A DNA stretch of 64,000 nt from Terriglobia bacterium (GCA_020073485.1 JAIQFB010000010.1:236276-300275); one strand, 5' to 3'; counted from the stretch's first letter, positions 42,826 to 52,138 are shown. Notes: generated from the sequence alone by a model not told the origin. Made by a program: numbers and translations.

Positions 42826-44500
42826 AATAAATCGCAAAGCGGCACGCAGCTTCTTTCTCTTGCTGTGCGGCGTTCTTCTGCCCGGCCTGGCGCATCCGGC
42901 CGGAGCCCAGGTTATCCAGGCCACGGGCGGAACGTCAAATCTTTTCGAGGCCACCGGCGGATCGCTGGAATTTCGGGGCCCGAATTTCACGGACCGGTTC
43001 GATCTCGGCTACAACGGAAAACTACGCAGCGGCTTTTCCATGGCGCGGAAATTCCAGGGCGGCATCGTCGACCTAGGAGACCAGATCATCACCTTCGACC
43101 TGCCGACTGATATTTTCGATCAATCGCATTATTTCCTGGGGCGCGGCGCGGGCTATTCCCGCGGTAATGCCGACAAAAAACTCTATTTCTTTGCCGGAGA
43201 GACGGCCAACGGATTTATGGCGCCCTTTCTGAATGTTGCGGCCATTGACACTCCCACCGTGGCACTCTTCTACGAAACAAAACTCTCCACCCGCTGGAAG
43301 TTTTATTCCCGCAATGCCTTCTCCTCTCGGCAGACGTCCATTCAGTCGATGCAATGGTCCTCGAAAAACGATACGCACATGGCCCTGTCCACCGGAGTCG
43401 GGAACAATCAGCCCTACGGTTCTTTCAGTTTTGACCACATCGGAAAGCTTCTGGTGCTGGATGTCAGCTACGCGGCTGTCGGAAAGGATTTTCGGCGCGT
43501 GCTCGTCCAGACTCCCCAGGTTTCCGAGCCCGACCGCGAAAATCTGCGCGCCGAATTCCGTCCCTGGGATCATTTGCACTTGATCGCTTCCCGCAATAAT
43601 TATGCTTCGGTTGATCCCAAAGAGACTACCGAGCGGGCCGCCGTCAACAGCTTCGGGGCTTGGGCCGATTTGGCCGGATTTCAAATGTACGGAACCTTGA
43701 ATCAGTCCACCACGTCATTCGGGCGTGCGACGTCCACCATGTTCGGCGGCCGCAAGGATATTTCCTCGCGCGTGAACGCAGGCGTGGATTACATGGCCAC
43801 CTCGTTTAGGGGGCAACCCTTGGCGCGTTCCGTGGTGGGCACTGTGCGTGAATTGATTTCCCCCCGCCTCACCCTTACGCAACTGGTCACGCATTCCTCC
43901 GGGCAAACTACGATCTCTTACGGAGGAACATTCGTTTCCAACCACGTCACCATCAGCGCAGATTACGAGACTCTTTACTTCCCCTTCGCCGCACCCGGAG
44001 TTCCGCAATTCCGGCAAGTGATGGTTTTGGGCCTTCATTTTCAGCTGCCATTCGGAATGCAACTTAACTACGGAACCGATGTGTCCACCGACGGCCAAAT
44101 GCGCTACACAGCGTATGGCACATCCATCGGGTATCACACGATCAAGGGCACACCGGGAGGCCCTCAACTCGCGGGCTCCTTTTATTCCAACGTCGCGCGC
44201 GGCCGGGTGGTTGATGCCTCCGGGCAGCCCGTTGCCGGCGCGGCCATCCTCATCGGGAAAACCCTGGCATTTTCCGATTCCAAAGGAATTTTTCTGGTCC
44301 GGATGAAGTCTTCCGGCGAACTTCCCCTGGAGGTCTCGCTCGACGATTTCACCGCGCCCGGTGCATTCGCCGTTGTTTCGGCGCCGCCCAAAGTTCTCGT
44401 GACTCGCGAGGACTCCGCCCAGGAATACGAAGTGATCGTGAAGCGCGTGCCGCCCCAATCCGCCAGCCAGCCCAAGCCCGATCCGAATTCAGGCCACTAA
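42809..44500 (+). CDS. Outer-membrane beta-barrel protein with C-terminal regulatory-like domain (usher-like candidate)
   Basis: This 563-residue protein has a signal peptide (SFFLLLCGVLLPGLAHPAGA) followed by about 440 residues of alternating short beta strands (FDLGYNGKLRSGFSMARK, LYFFAGETANGFMAPFLN, ISRVNAGVDYMATSFRGQ style) and a C-terminal carboxypeptidase-regulatory-like beta-sandwich (residues about 466-545: GRVVDASGQPVAGAAILIG). Canonical ushers are about 800 residues with a plug domain; this is shorter and lacks an obvious plug. Genetic position after a chaperone and two subunits suggests an exporter of those subunits. Confidence 0.6.
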   Translation: MRHPSRINRKAARSFFLLLCGVLLPGLAHPAGAQVIQATGGTSNLFEATGGSLEFRGPNFTDRFDLGYNGKLRSGFSMARKFQGGIVDLGDQIITFDLPTDIFDQSHYFLGRGAGYSRGNADKKLYFFAGETANGFMAPFLNVAAIDTPTVALFYETKLSTRWKFYSRNAFSSRQTSIQSMQWSSKNDTHMALSTGVGNNQPYGSFSFDHIGKLLVLDVSYAAVGKDFRRVLVQTPQVSEPDRENLRAEFRPWDHLHLIASRNNYASVDPKETTERAAVNSFGAWADLAGFQMYGTLNQSTTSFGRATSTMFGGRKDISSRVNAGVDYMATSFRGQPLARSVVGTVRELISPRLTLTQLVTHSSGQTTISYGGTFVSNHVTISADYETLYFPFAAPGVPQFRQVMVLGLHFQLPFGMQLNYGTDVSTDGQMRYTAYGTSIGYHTIKGTPGGPQLAGSFYSNVARGRVVDASGQPVAGAAILIGKTLAFSDSKGIFLVRMKSSGELPLEVSLDDFTAPGAFAVVSAPPKVLVTREDSAQEYEVIVKRVPPQSASQPKPDPNSGH

Positions 44501-44687
44501 GATTCCCGCATGCCGCGGGACTCCCGCGCGGCGATTCTCGGCACGAAACACACAATTGACTTCCCTTTCGACCGGGCATACGATTTCCCACGGATCAATT
44601 CACTGAACCTGCTAGCCACACCAATGCATCCCAAGATTTTTCGTGGATGCCACGGCCGCACCCGGCCTTTGGAGGAGATCAGCCGTT

Positions 44688-46877
44688 ATGAAAAATAGAA
44701 TTCTGATTTTCGGAGTTTCCGCGATCGCGCTTCTGGCGCTGTTCGGCAGTGTGCGCCCCGGCCGCGGCGCCCGCAAGCCTGCCGCGGAAATTAAAATCGA
44801 TGGAGACGACATCGGCGGCGTGGTTACCAGCGCCAAGGGCCCCGAGGCCGGCGTGTGGGTCATCGCCGAAACCAAGGATCTCGGCACCGGTTACCGCAAG
44901 ATCGTGGTCACCGACGACCAGGGCCGCTACGTCGTTCCCGATCTCCCCAAGGCCAACTACACCGTGTGGGTTCGCGGCTACGGCCTGGTGGATTCGGCCA
45001 AGGTGCAGACCGCTCCCGGCAAGATGCTGAATCTCACGGCCGTAATCGCCCCGGATGAGCGCGAGGCCGCAAAATATTATCCCGCCGCTTACTGGTATTC
45101 GCTGATTCACATTCCCCCGAAGAGCGATTTCCCCGGCACCGGCCCAAAGGGCAACGGCATCTCGGAACGCATCAAGGATCAGGGCGAGTGGATCGAAATG
45201 CTGAAAACCGATGGCTGCGAGGCCTGCCACCAGTTGGGCGATAAGGCCACGCGCGAGATCCAGCCCTCCCTCGGGGCCTTCGATACCTCCGCCGCGGCTT
45301 GGGACCGCCGCATCAAGTCGGCGCAGGTGGGCAGCACGATGAGCGCCAGGGCCACACTGCTCGGCCGGCAGCGCATCCTGAACGACCTGGGCGACTGGAC
45401 CGACCGCATCAAGGCCGGTGAGTTGCCGCCCGCTCCGACGCGCCCGCAAGGAATTGAGCGCAACGTCGTCATCACCCAGTGGGATTGGGCCGGGCCGAAA
45501 GAATATTTCCATGACGAAATTTCCGTGGACCGCCGAAACGTCAACTCCAATCCCAATGGCCTGATCTACGGCGTTCACGAAGACAGCGATGACGTCATGA
45601 CAGTTCTTGACCCGGTCAAGAACACCGTCTCGCAAATTCCCATCCCGGTGAATCCCGGCACGCCCATGTTTGAGCCGGAAGAACTGCTGGAACCTTCTCC
45701 GTACTGGGGCGATGAACAGGTCGCCACCGCGCGTTCCGCGACGCACAGCTTGATGATGGATTCCCAAGGGCGTCTCTGGACCGCCGCACGCAATCGTCAA
45801 CTCGATAACCCCGCATGGTGCAAGGCGGGGTCTACCAACCCTTATGCGACGGCCTTCCCCATCAAGGCGGGTTCGCGACAAACCGACTTCTATGATCCCA
45901 AGACCGGCAAGTGGACCCTCATCGACATGTGTGCCAGCTCGCAGCACTTGATGTTCGCCGAGGACGCCAACAACACACTCTGGTTCAGCGATCCGGGCAT
46001 GGATACGATCGGGTGGCTGAACACCAAAATGTATGACGAGACCCACGACGCGGTGAAATCGCAGGGATGGACTCCATTCATATTGGATACGAACGGCAAC
46101 GGAAAGCGTGATGACGATTACACTCAACCGGGACAACCGATCGATCCCACCAAGGATGCGCGCATCAAGAGCGGCGTTTACGGCGTAAGCCCAAGTCCGG
46201 TCGATGGATCTATTTGGGGCACCGTGCTGGGCTTTCCAGGCGGTCTGGTGCGCCTGGTCCCCGGTTCGGACCCGATCAAGACAGCCCTTGCCGAATACTA
46301 TGAAGTCCCGTGGAACGACCCCAAAGCGCCCGTGCAGGGCTTCTCTCCCCGCGGCTTGGACATTGACCGCAACGGCGTCATCTGGACCGTCCTCGCCAGC
46401 GGACATTTCGCCAGCTTCGACCGCCGCAAGTGCAAGGGTCCGCTCAATGGCCCCAAGGCCACCGGCCAGCAGTGCCCCGAAGGCTGGACGCTCTATCGCA
46501 CTCCGGGCCCGGCCTTCAAGGACAAGAACGTCGATGCGCGAGTGGGAAGCGCGGACACGAACTACTACAACTGGGTCGATCAATTCGACACCTTCGGCAT
46601 GGGCAAGAACGTTCCCATCGCCACGGCCAACGGGACCGACGCTCTCGAAGCTCTCGATCCCAAGACTGGCAAGTTCACCGTCTTGCGCGTTCCCTACCCC
46701 ATGGGCTTTTTCGCCAAGAGCATGGACGGCCGCATCGACGATCCCAATGCCGGCTGGAAAGGCAAGGGACTCTGGTCTACTTACGCCACACGCACGCCGT
46801 GGCACCTGGAAGGCGGCAAGGGCACGACCAGCAAGGCCGTGAAGTTCCAGATGCGCCCCGATCCGCTGGCCAATTAA
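44688..46877 (+). CDS. Secreted carboxypeptidase-regulatory-like / haem c / beta-propeller protein
   Basis: This 729-residue protein has a signal-anchor (ILIFGVSAIALLALFGSV). A carboxypeptidase-regulatory-like beta-sandwich covers residues about 40-118 (GVVTSAKGPEAGVWVIAETK). A haem c motif CEACH lies at residues 177-181, then a beta-propeller of streptogramin-lyase type fills the rest (SGVYGVSPSPVDGSIWGTVLG, GFSPRGLDIDRNGVIWTVL). ATG 44688 follows GGAGGAG. Similar proteins abound in Acidobacteriota; they are thought to work in extracytoplasmic electron transfer or glycan use, but no substrate is known. Confidence 0.85.
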   Translation: MKNRILIFGVSAIALLALFGSVRPGRGARKPAAEIKIDGDDIGGVVTSAKGPEAGVWVIAETKDLGTGYRKIVVTDDQGRYVVPDLPKANYTVWVRGYGLVDSAKVQTAPGKMLNLTAVIAPDEREAAKYYPAAYWYSLIHIPPKSDFPGTGPKGNGISERIKDQGEWIEMLKTDGCEACHQLGDKATREIQPSLGAFDTSAAAWDRRIKSAQVGSTMSARATLLGRQRILNDLGDWTDRIKAGELPPAPTRPQGIERNVVITQWDWAGPKEYFHDEISVDRRNVNSNPNGLIYGVHEDSDDVMTVLDPVKNTVSQIPIPVNPGTPMFEPEELLEPSPYWGDEQVATARSATHSLMMDSQGRLWTAARNRQLDNPAWCKAGSTNPYATAFPIKAGSRQTDFYDPKTGKWTLIDMCASSQHLMFAEDANNTLWFSDPGMDTIGWLNTKMYDETHDAVKSQGWTPFILDTNGNGKRDDDYTQPGQPIDPTKDARIKSGVYGVSPSPVDGSIWGTVLGFPGGLVRLVPGSDPIKTALAEYYEVPWNDPKAPVQGFSPRGLDIDRNGVIWTVLASGHFASFDRRKCKGPLNGPKATGQQCPEGWTLYRTPGPAFKDKNVDARVGSADTNYYNWVDQFDTFGMGKNVPIATANGTDALEALDPKTGKFTVLRVPYPMGFFAKSMDGRIDDPNAGWKGKGLWSTYATRTPWHLEGGKGTTSKAVKFQMRPDPLAN

Positions 46878-46893
46878 GACTGGCTGCGGATTG

Positions 46894-46931
46894 GTCACGT
46901 ATGGTGACTTTTGTAAGTCACCATACGTGAC
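46894..46931. terminator. 17-bp perfect hairpin after the haem/propeller gene
   Basis: Arms 46894-46910 (GTCACGTATGGTGACTT) and 46915-46931 are perfectly complementary around a four-base loop TTGT. It lies 17 bp after the stop of the gene and is followed by only a short T run. It is likely a terminator. Each arm holds a smaller GTCAC/GTGAC inverted repeat with a five-base spacer, so a protein-binding role is also possible. Confidence 0.72.
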
Positions 46932-47010
46932 ACTTTGTACTTCCCCTGCCTTATTTCCTGTGATAGATTGCCTTTGATCGCTGGCACTTCCCTCCGCGAA
47001 AGGCAATTCT

Positions 47011-48276
47011 ATGAAACGCGCCTGCGCCTACCTGCTGCTCGTTTCCGCTCCCCTACTGTCGCCATCCGTTCAGACCGCTCGAGCCGACACGCTCACCGTT
47101 ACGAGCACGCCGCCCGGAGCAACCGTTGAGATCGATGGACTGAGAGTGGGTGTGACCCCGTACGCAAAGAAGATGCCGGGCGGATACTTTCGCAAGACCA
47201 CCTTCGGCTCTCACCTGGAGCATCCCATGAGGCTCCGGGTCAGTATGGAAAAATTCTCATCGAAAGAAATCGAGATGACCGAAGGGCCTGTCTCCTTCGT
47301 GGGCTATACCGCGTTTGGCGCGGCCTATCGCGGCGAATGCTGGCTGCTGAAGACCGATCATTTCGATTTCATGCTGGAACCCGTTTCCAAATCGTTCACC
47401 GGAACCGTTGTCACCGCGTCCGCCGGAAATTCCAAGGACGAAATGCATTCGGAATTGGCCGTCGAGGACATCATTCAGCAGTCCAAGCCCGCAGTGGTCG
47501 TGCTGAAAGGCCCGGAAGGACAAGGGAGCGGCTTTTTCATCACCGAAACCGGAGTCATTGCCACCAACGCTCATGTGGCCCAAGGAGAACAAACCCTGGT
47601 TGCGGAACTCTCCTCCGGACGCACGCTCGATGCCTCGGTGGTTTATGTCGATTCCGAGAAAGATATCGCCTTGGTGAAGGTCGACGGCACAGGCTTCCAG
47701 CACTTGCCGCTGGCTAACCTGACCACCGTGCGGCAAGGCCAGACCGTGGTGGCGCTGGGAAATCCCGGGCATAGTTTGCCGTTCTCCGCCACCAAGGGAA
47801 TCGTCAGCGCCGTGGGCCCATCGGAAGGATTCGGTAAGGGGACCTGGATTCAGACCGACGCGGCCATCAACCCTGGCAACAGCGGCGGCCCTCTCCTGAA
47901 CAGCCACGCCGAAGTTGTGGGCATCAACACCCAAAGGGTGGTCGAAAAGGGTTTTCAAAGCATCGGACTCGCGCTGAGTTCCAACGACCTGATTGAGGTT
48001 CTTCGCCGTTTCTATCCGGCAGTGACTTCTCCTGCCCCGCCGCCGAATCAGCCTGCCGGCGCTTTTGGAACTGTCAACCTTTCCTCCGATCCGGATGGCG
48101 CCGATGTGTATCTCGACGGGAAATTCATCGGCAACACTCCCGCGATGCTTACCATTGCCGTCGGCGAACACGCTCTGCGCCTGACTTCCCCGAATCGTGG
48201 CGCGTGGGAGCGATCTGTCGAAATTCTGAAAGACAGTCAGGTCAGTTTGAAGGCCCAGCTTCCGCCCGCTTACTGA
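47011..48276 (+). CDS. PEGA domain - trypsin-like protease - PEGA domain protein
   Basis: This 421-residue protein has a signal peptide (MKRACAYLLLVSAPLL), a PEGA domain near residues 28-56 (TVTSTPPGATVEIDGLRVG), a trypsin-like domain with H188 (TNAHVA), D218 (EKDIALVKV) and S291 (GNSGGPL), and a C-terminal PEGA domain (NLSSDPDGADVYLDGKFIG) at about 353-395. It lacks the PDZ domain of true DegP. It is probably a periplasmic or cell-surface protease with PEGA-based binding. ATG 47011 (MKRACAY) has a purine tract (gcgaaaggc) upstream. Confidence 0.9.
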   Translation: MKRACAYLLLVSAPLLSPSVQTARADTLTVTSTPPGATVEIDGLRVGVTPYAKKMPGGYFRKTTFGSHLEHPMRLRVSMEKFSSKEIEMTEGPVSFVGYTAFGAAYRGECWLLKTDHFDFMLEPVSKSFTGTVVTASAGNSKDEMHSELAVEDIIQQSKPAVVVLKGPEGQGSGFFITETGVIATNAHVAQGEQTLVAELSSGRTLDASVVYVDSEKDIALVKVDGTGFQHLPLANLTTVRQGQTVVALGNPGHSLPFSATKGIVSAVGPSEGFGKGTWIQTDAAINPGNSGGPLLNSHAEVVGINTQRVVEKGFQSIGLALSSNDLIEVLRRFYPAVTSPAPPPNQPAGAFGTVNLSSDPDGADVYLDGKFIGNTPAMLTIAVGEHALRLTSPNRGAWERSVEILKDSQVSLKAQLPPAY

Positions 48277-48390
48277 TGGGAATCGCTTCACTTCCTGAGT
48301 GCGCAGCTTTTGGCTCAGACAGATCAAATCCGCCAGCAGCTTACGTTTGCCCAGCCAGTGTGATAATTTCCATGCCAGAGGTGAAATAAA

Positions 48391-48966
48391 ATGTCAGAAC
48401 ATTCCAGCATGCTGCCACTGGGAACCGTGGCACCGGCTTTTCGCCTTCCCGACCCGTCCGGCAAATTCGTTTCGTCGGATGATTTTCCCGGCGCGCCGGC
48501 CTTCCTCGTCGTTTTCATCTGCAATCATTGCCCCTACGTAAAACACGTGCAGGCGCGCTTCACGCAAATGGCCACCGAATATCAGGTGCGCGGCGTCGCC
48601 GTCGTCGCAATCAATTCCAATGACGCAGCAACTTTTCCCGAGGACAGCCCCGAAAAGATGGCCGAGGAAATCAAATCCGCCGGTTACACTTTCCCCTATC
48701 TGTACGATGAAAGTCAGGAAGTCGCCAAAGCCTATCGAGCCGCCTGCACGCCGGATTTCTTCCTCTTCGATAGCGACCGCCGACTGGTCTTTCGAGGGCA
48801 ATTTGACGACAGCCGTCCCAAGAATGGATTGCCGGTGACTGGCGCGGACCTTCGGGCGGCGCTCGACACAGTCCTGGCGGGAGGCGCGCTTTCGCCAAAT
48901 CAGAAACCGAGCGTGGGATGCAGCATCAAGTGGAAGCGCCAGAGCACCGTCAAGACCGCGAATTAG
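48391..48966 (+). CDS. Thioredoxin-fold redoxin (AhpC/TSA-like)
   Basis: This 191-residue protein has the thioredoxin-like fold of redoxin proteins: GTVAPAFRLPDPSGKFVSSDDF, then FICNHCPYVKHV with the CxxC-like C44-N-H-C47, and a PDFFLFDSDRRLVFRGQFDD ending strand. The C-N-H-C-P-Y-V motif is typical of a family of soluble thiol-disulphide proteins whose substrates are unknown. ATG 48391 has a GAGGTGAAA tract upstream. It converges with msrA. Confidence 0.88.
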   Translation: MSEHSSMLPLGTVAPAFRLPDPSGKFVSSDDFPGAPAFLVVFICNHCPYVKHVQARFTQMATEYQVRGVAVVAINSNDAATFPEDSPEKMAEEIKSAGYTFPYLYDESQEVAKAYRAACTPDFFLFDSDRRLVFRGQFDDSRPKNGLPVTGADLRAALDTVLAGGALSPNQKPSVGCSIKWKRQSTVKTAN

Positions 48967-49073
48967 TTCACACGTGATCGAAAAGACGAAATTCCTGCAG
49001 GAGAAATGCCGACCGGGGTATCGGCAAGATCAGTAGGTTAAATGCGCGCGAGAGCGCGCCGGTTCGCGGGTTC

Positions 49074-49754
49074 CTACTTCTTCTCGACAAATAACGCCGG
49101 ATATTGTTTCTTGAGATTGGCCACTTTCGGAAGATCGTTGATCACGATGTACATATTTTCCGGATGCAGTTCGGCGTAGCCCTGGTGATATTCCTCGGCG
49201 GGATAGAAGGCGTCGAGCGGCACGATTTGCGTCATGATCGGCTTGCCGAACACCTTCGCGCCATCCAACTGATTCACGTAGGACTCGGCGATTCGCTTAT
49301 GCTCTTCCGACGTATAAAAAATCGCGGAACGATATTGCGTGCCCACGTCCGGCCCTTGCCGGTTCAGTTCCGTGGGATCGTGCGCCACCGAAAAAAGTAT
49401 TTTCAGAATCTGTCCGTAGGAAATCTGCGAGGGATCAAACACCACCTCCACCGCTTCGGCGTGTCCGGTTCTTCCTGAACACACTTTCTCGTATATGGCC
49501 GTATTCGCCGCGCCTCCCGAGTAACCCGAAGTGGCATGAATCACTCCCTTGAGATGCTCGAAGACCGCCTGAATGCCCCAGAAGCACCCGCCCGCCACTA
49601 CCGCGGTTTCCCGGCCTCTCGCTGCAGCCAGTGGATTGTCGGCCTGAGGGTCGGGAATCGCCACAACATCGCTTGACGAGTTGCACGCCGCTCCCTTACC
49701 GAACGGAAGAACCATCGACAATACGGACAGACCTTTAGCAAAGAGAGAAATCAT
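49074..49754 (-). CDS. msrA: Peptide-methionine (S)-S-oxide reductase
   Basis: This 226-residue protein has the MsrA catalytic motif GCFWG (C57) with the downstream EVVFDPSQISYGQIL, GPDVGTQYRSAIFY and YHQGYAELHP segments that complete the active site. An N-terminal hydrophobic stretch ending in GKGAAC resembles a signal sequence or a weak lipobox, so the enzyme is probably extracytoplasmic, an uncommon location for a stand-alone MsrA. It is 78 bp downstream of the membrane thioredoxin TlpA gene on the same strand, which could supply the electrons. Confidence 0.93.
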   Translation of the reverse strand: MISLFAKGLSVLSMVLPFGKGAACNSSSDVVAIPDPQADNPLAAARGRETAVVAGGCFWGIQAVFEHLKGVIHATSGYSGGAANTAIYEKVCSGRTGHAEAVEVVFDPSQISYGQILKILFSVAHDPTELNRQGPDVGTQYRSAIFYTSEEHKRIAESYVNQLDGAKVFGKPIMTQIVPLDAFYPAEEYHQGYAELHPENMYIVINDLPKVANLKKQYPALFVEKK

Positions 49755-49832
49755 TTTGAATTTGTCCCCCGGTCGTTCGCGGCTGAATCCGGCAGTCCTG
49801 CGCCTCTCGGAAGCGCTTCCAGCCGGATAAGT

Positions 49833-50738
49833 TTATTGCGTGATGGATTTCGTGCCCTTGGCGGCGGGCTCGGATTGCGGTTTCACGCCATTCGCGGCGT
49901 CTTTCACAATTTGCGCCGCGATCCCCTTGCTGGTCGGGCACTCGCTGTCGTTCACGCGGCACTGAGAAACCGTCAGGCCGCAGCCGCACGTGCACGTTTC
50001 CGCATTCATCCGGCGCAGCGCGCCCTTTTTCTGATCGGCGCTCAGTCCCTTGAAATCCACGCCCGGCAGCTCCGTCGCGTTCGCCGCATTTTTCAGGAAA
50101 ATCTGCCCCTGGTCCACAAACGTCTCGATGCGCGCCTCGATGGGCATTCCCAGCAGCGCGCGGATTTCCTGGTCATACCTTTCCATGGGATACAGTCCGC
50201 TATGCTTTGTCACCACCCGGCCCTTGGTATCGATCAAAAACGAAGTTGGCAACGCCGGTACGCCGCCATAGGACGCGACAATCTCCGGCGTGTACATCAC
50301 AATCGGGTAAGTCATCTTCACGCTTTGCGCGAATTTCAAAACTTTCGCCGGGGGATCGTCGTCCTCGGAAATTCCGATAATTTCCAGCCGGTCGCCGTAC
50401 TCCTTCTTCAGTTCCAGCAACTCCGGAATCTCCATGCGGCACGGAGGACACCAGGTGGCCCAAAAATTCACCAGCACAACCTTGCCGGGCCAGTCCGCAT
50501 TGGTCACAGGTTTTCCCAGAATATCCTGCGCCTGAAATGGCGGAGCCATTTCTGGATTTTTCACGAACCGGATGACCGGCGTATTTGCGCCCTCGGCTGC
50601 CGCCGGATGCGCGTCCGCAGATGCCAGCGCCGAAAATCCAACGTGCCCGGCATCGCGATGCAGGAAATACGTGGACCCGGCAAGCAGCAGCGCGACGCCT
50701 GCCAGTCCCAGAACGACGAGAATGTTTTTCCTGGCCAT
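49833..50738 (-). CDS. TlpA-family membrane-anchored thioredoxin with Cys-rich tail
   Basis: This 301-residue protein has an N-terminal membrane anchor (ILVVLGLAGVALLLAGSTY), a TlpA-type domain with WATWCPPC (C97, C100) and the cis-Pro region PALPTSFLI, and a C-terminal Cys-rich tail near residues 246-265 (ETCTCGCGLTVSQCRV, then ECP). TlpA proteins reduce disulphides in the periplasm, for example in cytochrome c assembly. The tail, with five Cys, could bind a metal. The gene is upstream of msrA on the same strand. Confidence 0.9.
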   Translation of the reverse strand: MARKNILVVLGLAGVALLLAGSTYFLHRDAGHVGFSALASADAHPAAAEGANTPVIRFVKNPEMAPPFQAQDILGKPVTNADWPGKVVLVNFWATWCPPCRMEIPELLELKKEYGDRLEIIGISEDDDPPAKVLKFAQSVKMTYPIVMYTPEIVASYGGVPALPTSFLIDTKGRVVTKHSGLYPMERYDQEIRALLGMPIEARIETFVDQGQIFLKNAANATELPGVDFKGLSADQKKGALRRMNAETCTCGCGLTVSQCRVNDSECPTSKGIAAQIVKDAANGVKPQSEPAAKGTKSITQ

Positions 50739-50955
50739 GTTCCCTAGTTCTCATTATGGCGTCGTGCGGTGCCCGAAACAAGCCTCTCCGTTTTCCAAGA
50801 GTGACCCCTTTCGCAAAACGGATTAAGTGGGATAGACGGTCAGATTCCGACAACATCGTGTGTCAGGCGGAATCCTAGACCATGGTGATCCTTTTCGCTG
50901 CCAGATCCAAGATTGACATGGATGCAGGGCTACCTCCGGCCAAACGGGGCAAGAA

Positions 50956-51468
50956 TCACTGCTTGACTGCGGTTCCTCCGCCGGAAATTCCCGTATTTGC
51001 TCCTGTGAAGTTCTGCGCCCCAGTGCCAGAAAAAAAGAATTCCTGCCCTCCCGTGGCAATGTCATACGTGAATGTTATCGTGGTAAGTTGGCAGCCTAAT
51101 GCGGTCTGGCCGTTATATGGAGTGGCTGTAATGGTCATTCTCCCTGTACCGTCCAAGGGTGATGTATTAAAGACATACGAACCGGTGATGGAATACTGAC
51201 AAGCAACGGCCGGGGAATTGATGTTCACCAGTTCCAGTCCGGCAGTAATGTTGCCTTTCCCATCAAACGTAAGCTGACCATCCGCATAGGCGGTGCCTCC
51301 CGAAAAGGTGTAACTACCGCCGAAAGCATAAGTGCCGCTCAGGGTAGCATCCGAAAATCCTTGCGCCTGAACAGTGCCTGTCCCGCCACTGCTATTGCCG
51401 CTGGATTGGCCCCCGCATCCCAGTAGCAGCAATGAAACAAACAAAGGCGTGACGAGTTTCCAATTCAT
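50956..51468 (-). CDS. Hypothetical lipoprotein
   Basis: This 170-residue protein has a lipobox (FVSLLLLGCGG) near residue 18 and a Gly/Ser-rich, beta-prone mature part (GTYAFGGSYTFSGGTAYADG; TDPLDGTGRM-like repeats) typical of small outer-membrane lipoproteins in Acidobacteriota. ATG 51468 is chosen because GGGGAGGA lies ten bases upstream. No function is assigned. Confidence 0.72.
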   Translation of the reverse strand: MNWKLVTPLFVSLLLLGCGGQSSGNSSGGTGTVQAQGFSDATLSGTYAFGGSYTFSGGTAYADGQLTFDGKGNITAGLELVNINSPAVACQYSITGSYVFNTSPLDGTGRMTITATPYNGQTALGCQLTTITFTYDIATGGQEFFFSGTGAQNFTGANTGISGGGTAVKQ

Positions 51469-51715
51469 GAGTGTTGTCCTCCCCACTATGTTTTGAACCA
51501 GAGATTGGACGCTCTAACGAGGATCCCGGGAACTTTATCTAATTCAGAGGACCTCGTAAATCTCATATTCACGCGAAGCAGAGGTGTTATGGTGCAATCC
51601 GTGGCTCCATCCAAGGCGCGTTCTCTGTTCGGCAAGGCCTCCTTGAAACATGAGCATGTCACATCCCGAAAAGTCCCCCCGCTTCTCGGAACGCGGGCGC
51701 CTATTGCCGATAGCC

Positions 51716-52138
51716 CTACTGCCCCGTCTCGAGTTTGGCAGTCATCAATCCCACTTTTTCGACGCCTGAGCTGCGCATCACGTCAATGGCCCGAGCCACG
51801 GCGCCGAAAACGACGGTATCGTCGCCCTTTACGAAAGCGACCTTCTCGGCGCGCAACTTGAAGATGTCATTGAGCTGCAAGCCCAGATTGTCCCACGTCG
51901 CCGCATCCTCGTTGATCTTCAGCTGACCGTTCTCCAGCACCTGGACGACAACAACCTTGTAAACCGGAGCCGCTTCGATAATCGGCGAAGGTTGGGGAAC
52001 CAGCGCTTCAAGCCCTTTTGGCGACAGGGGCGTGATCACCATGAAGATGATCAAAAGCACCAGAAGAATATCGATCAGTGGCACCACATTCATCGAGGCC
52101 ATGGCCCCGCCCTTCTTTTCGCCCACTTCCATTCCCAT
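51716..52138 (-). CDS. exbD: Biopolymer transport protein ExbD/TolR
   Basis: This 140-residue protein has a short cytoplasmic N-terminus, one membrane helix with the conserved Asp (VVPLIDILLVLLIIFMVI, residues about 17-34), and a periplasmic ExbD/TolR domain. ExbD works with ExbB to couple proton flow to TonB-dependent transport. ATG 52138 follows GGGAGAAG. There is no ExbB gene beside it; the TonB-like C-terminus in this window is on the PilZ fusion at 32066-33508, far away. The gene is divergent from the LVIVD gene. Confidence 0.9.
   Translation of the reverse strand: MGMEVGEKKGGAMASMNVVPLIDILLVLLIIFMVITPLSPKGLEALVPQPSPIIEAAPVYKVVVVQVLENGQLKINEDAATWDNLGLQLNDIFKLRAEKVAFVKGDDTVVFGAVARAIDVMRSSGVEKVGLMTAKLETGQ

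Noticed and set aside
44679..47006. A very long open frame antisense to the haem/propeller gene
   Set aside because: It mirrors a GC-rich gene in another phase, shows no known motif, and the forward strand holds a protein with signal peptide, haem site and blades.
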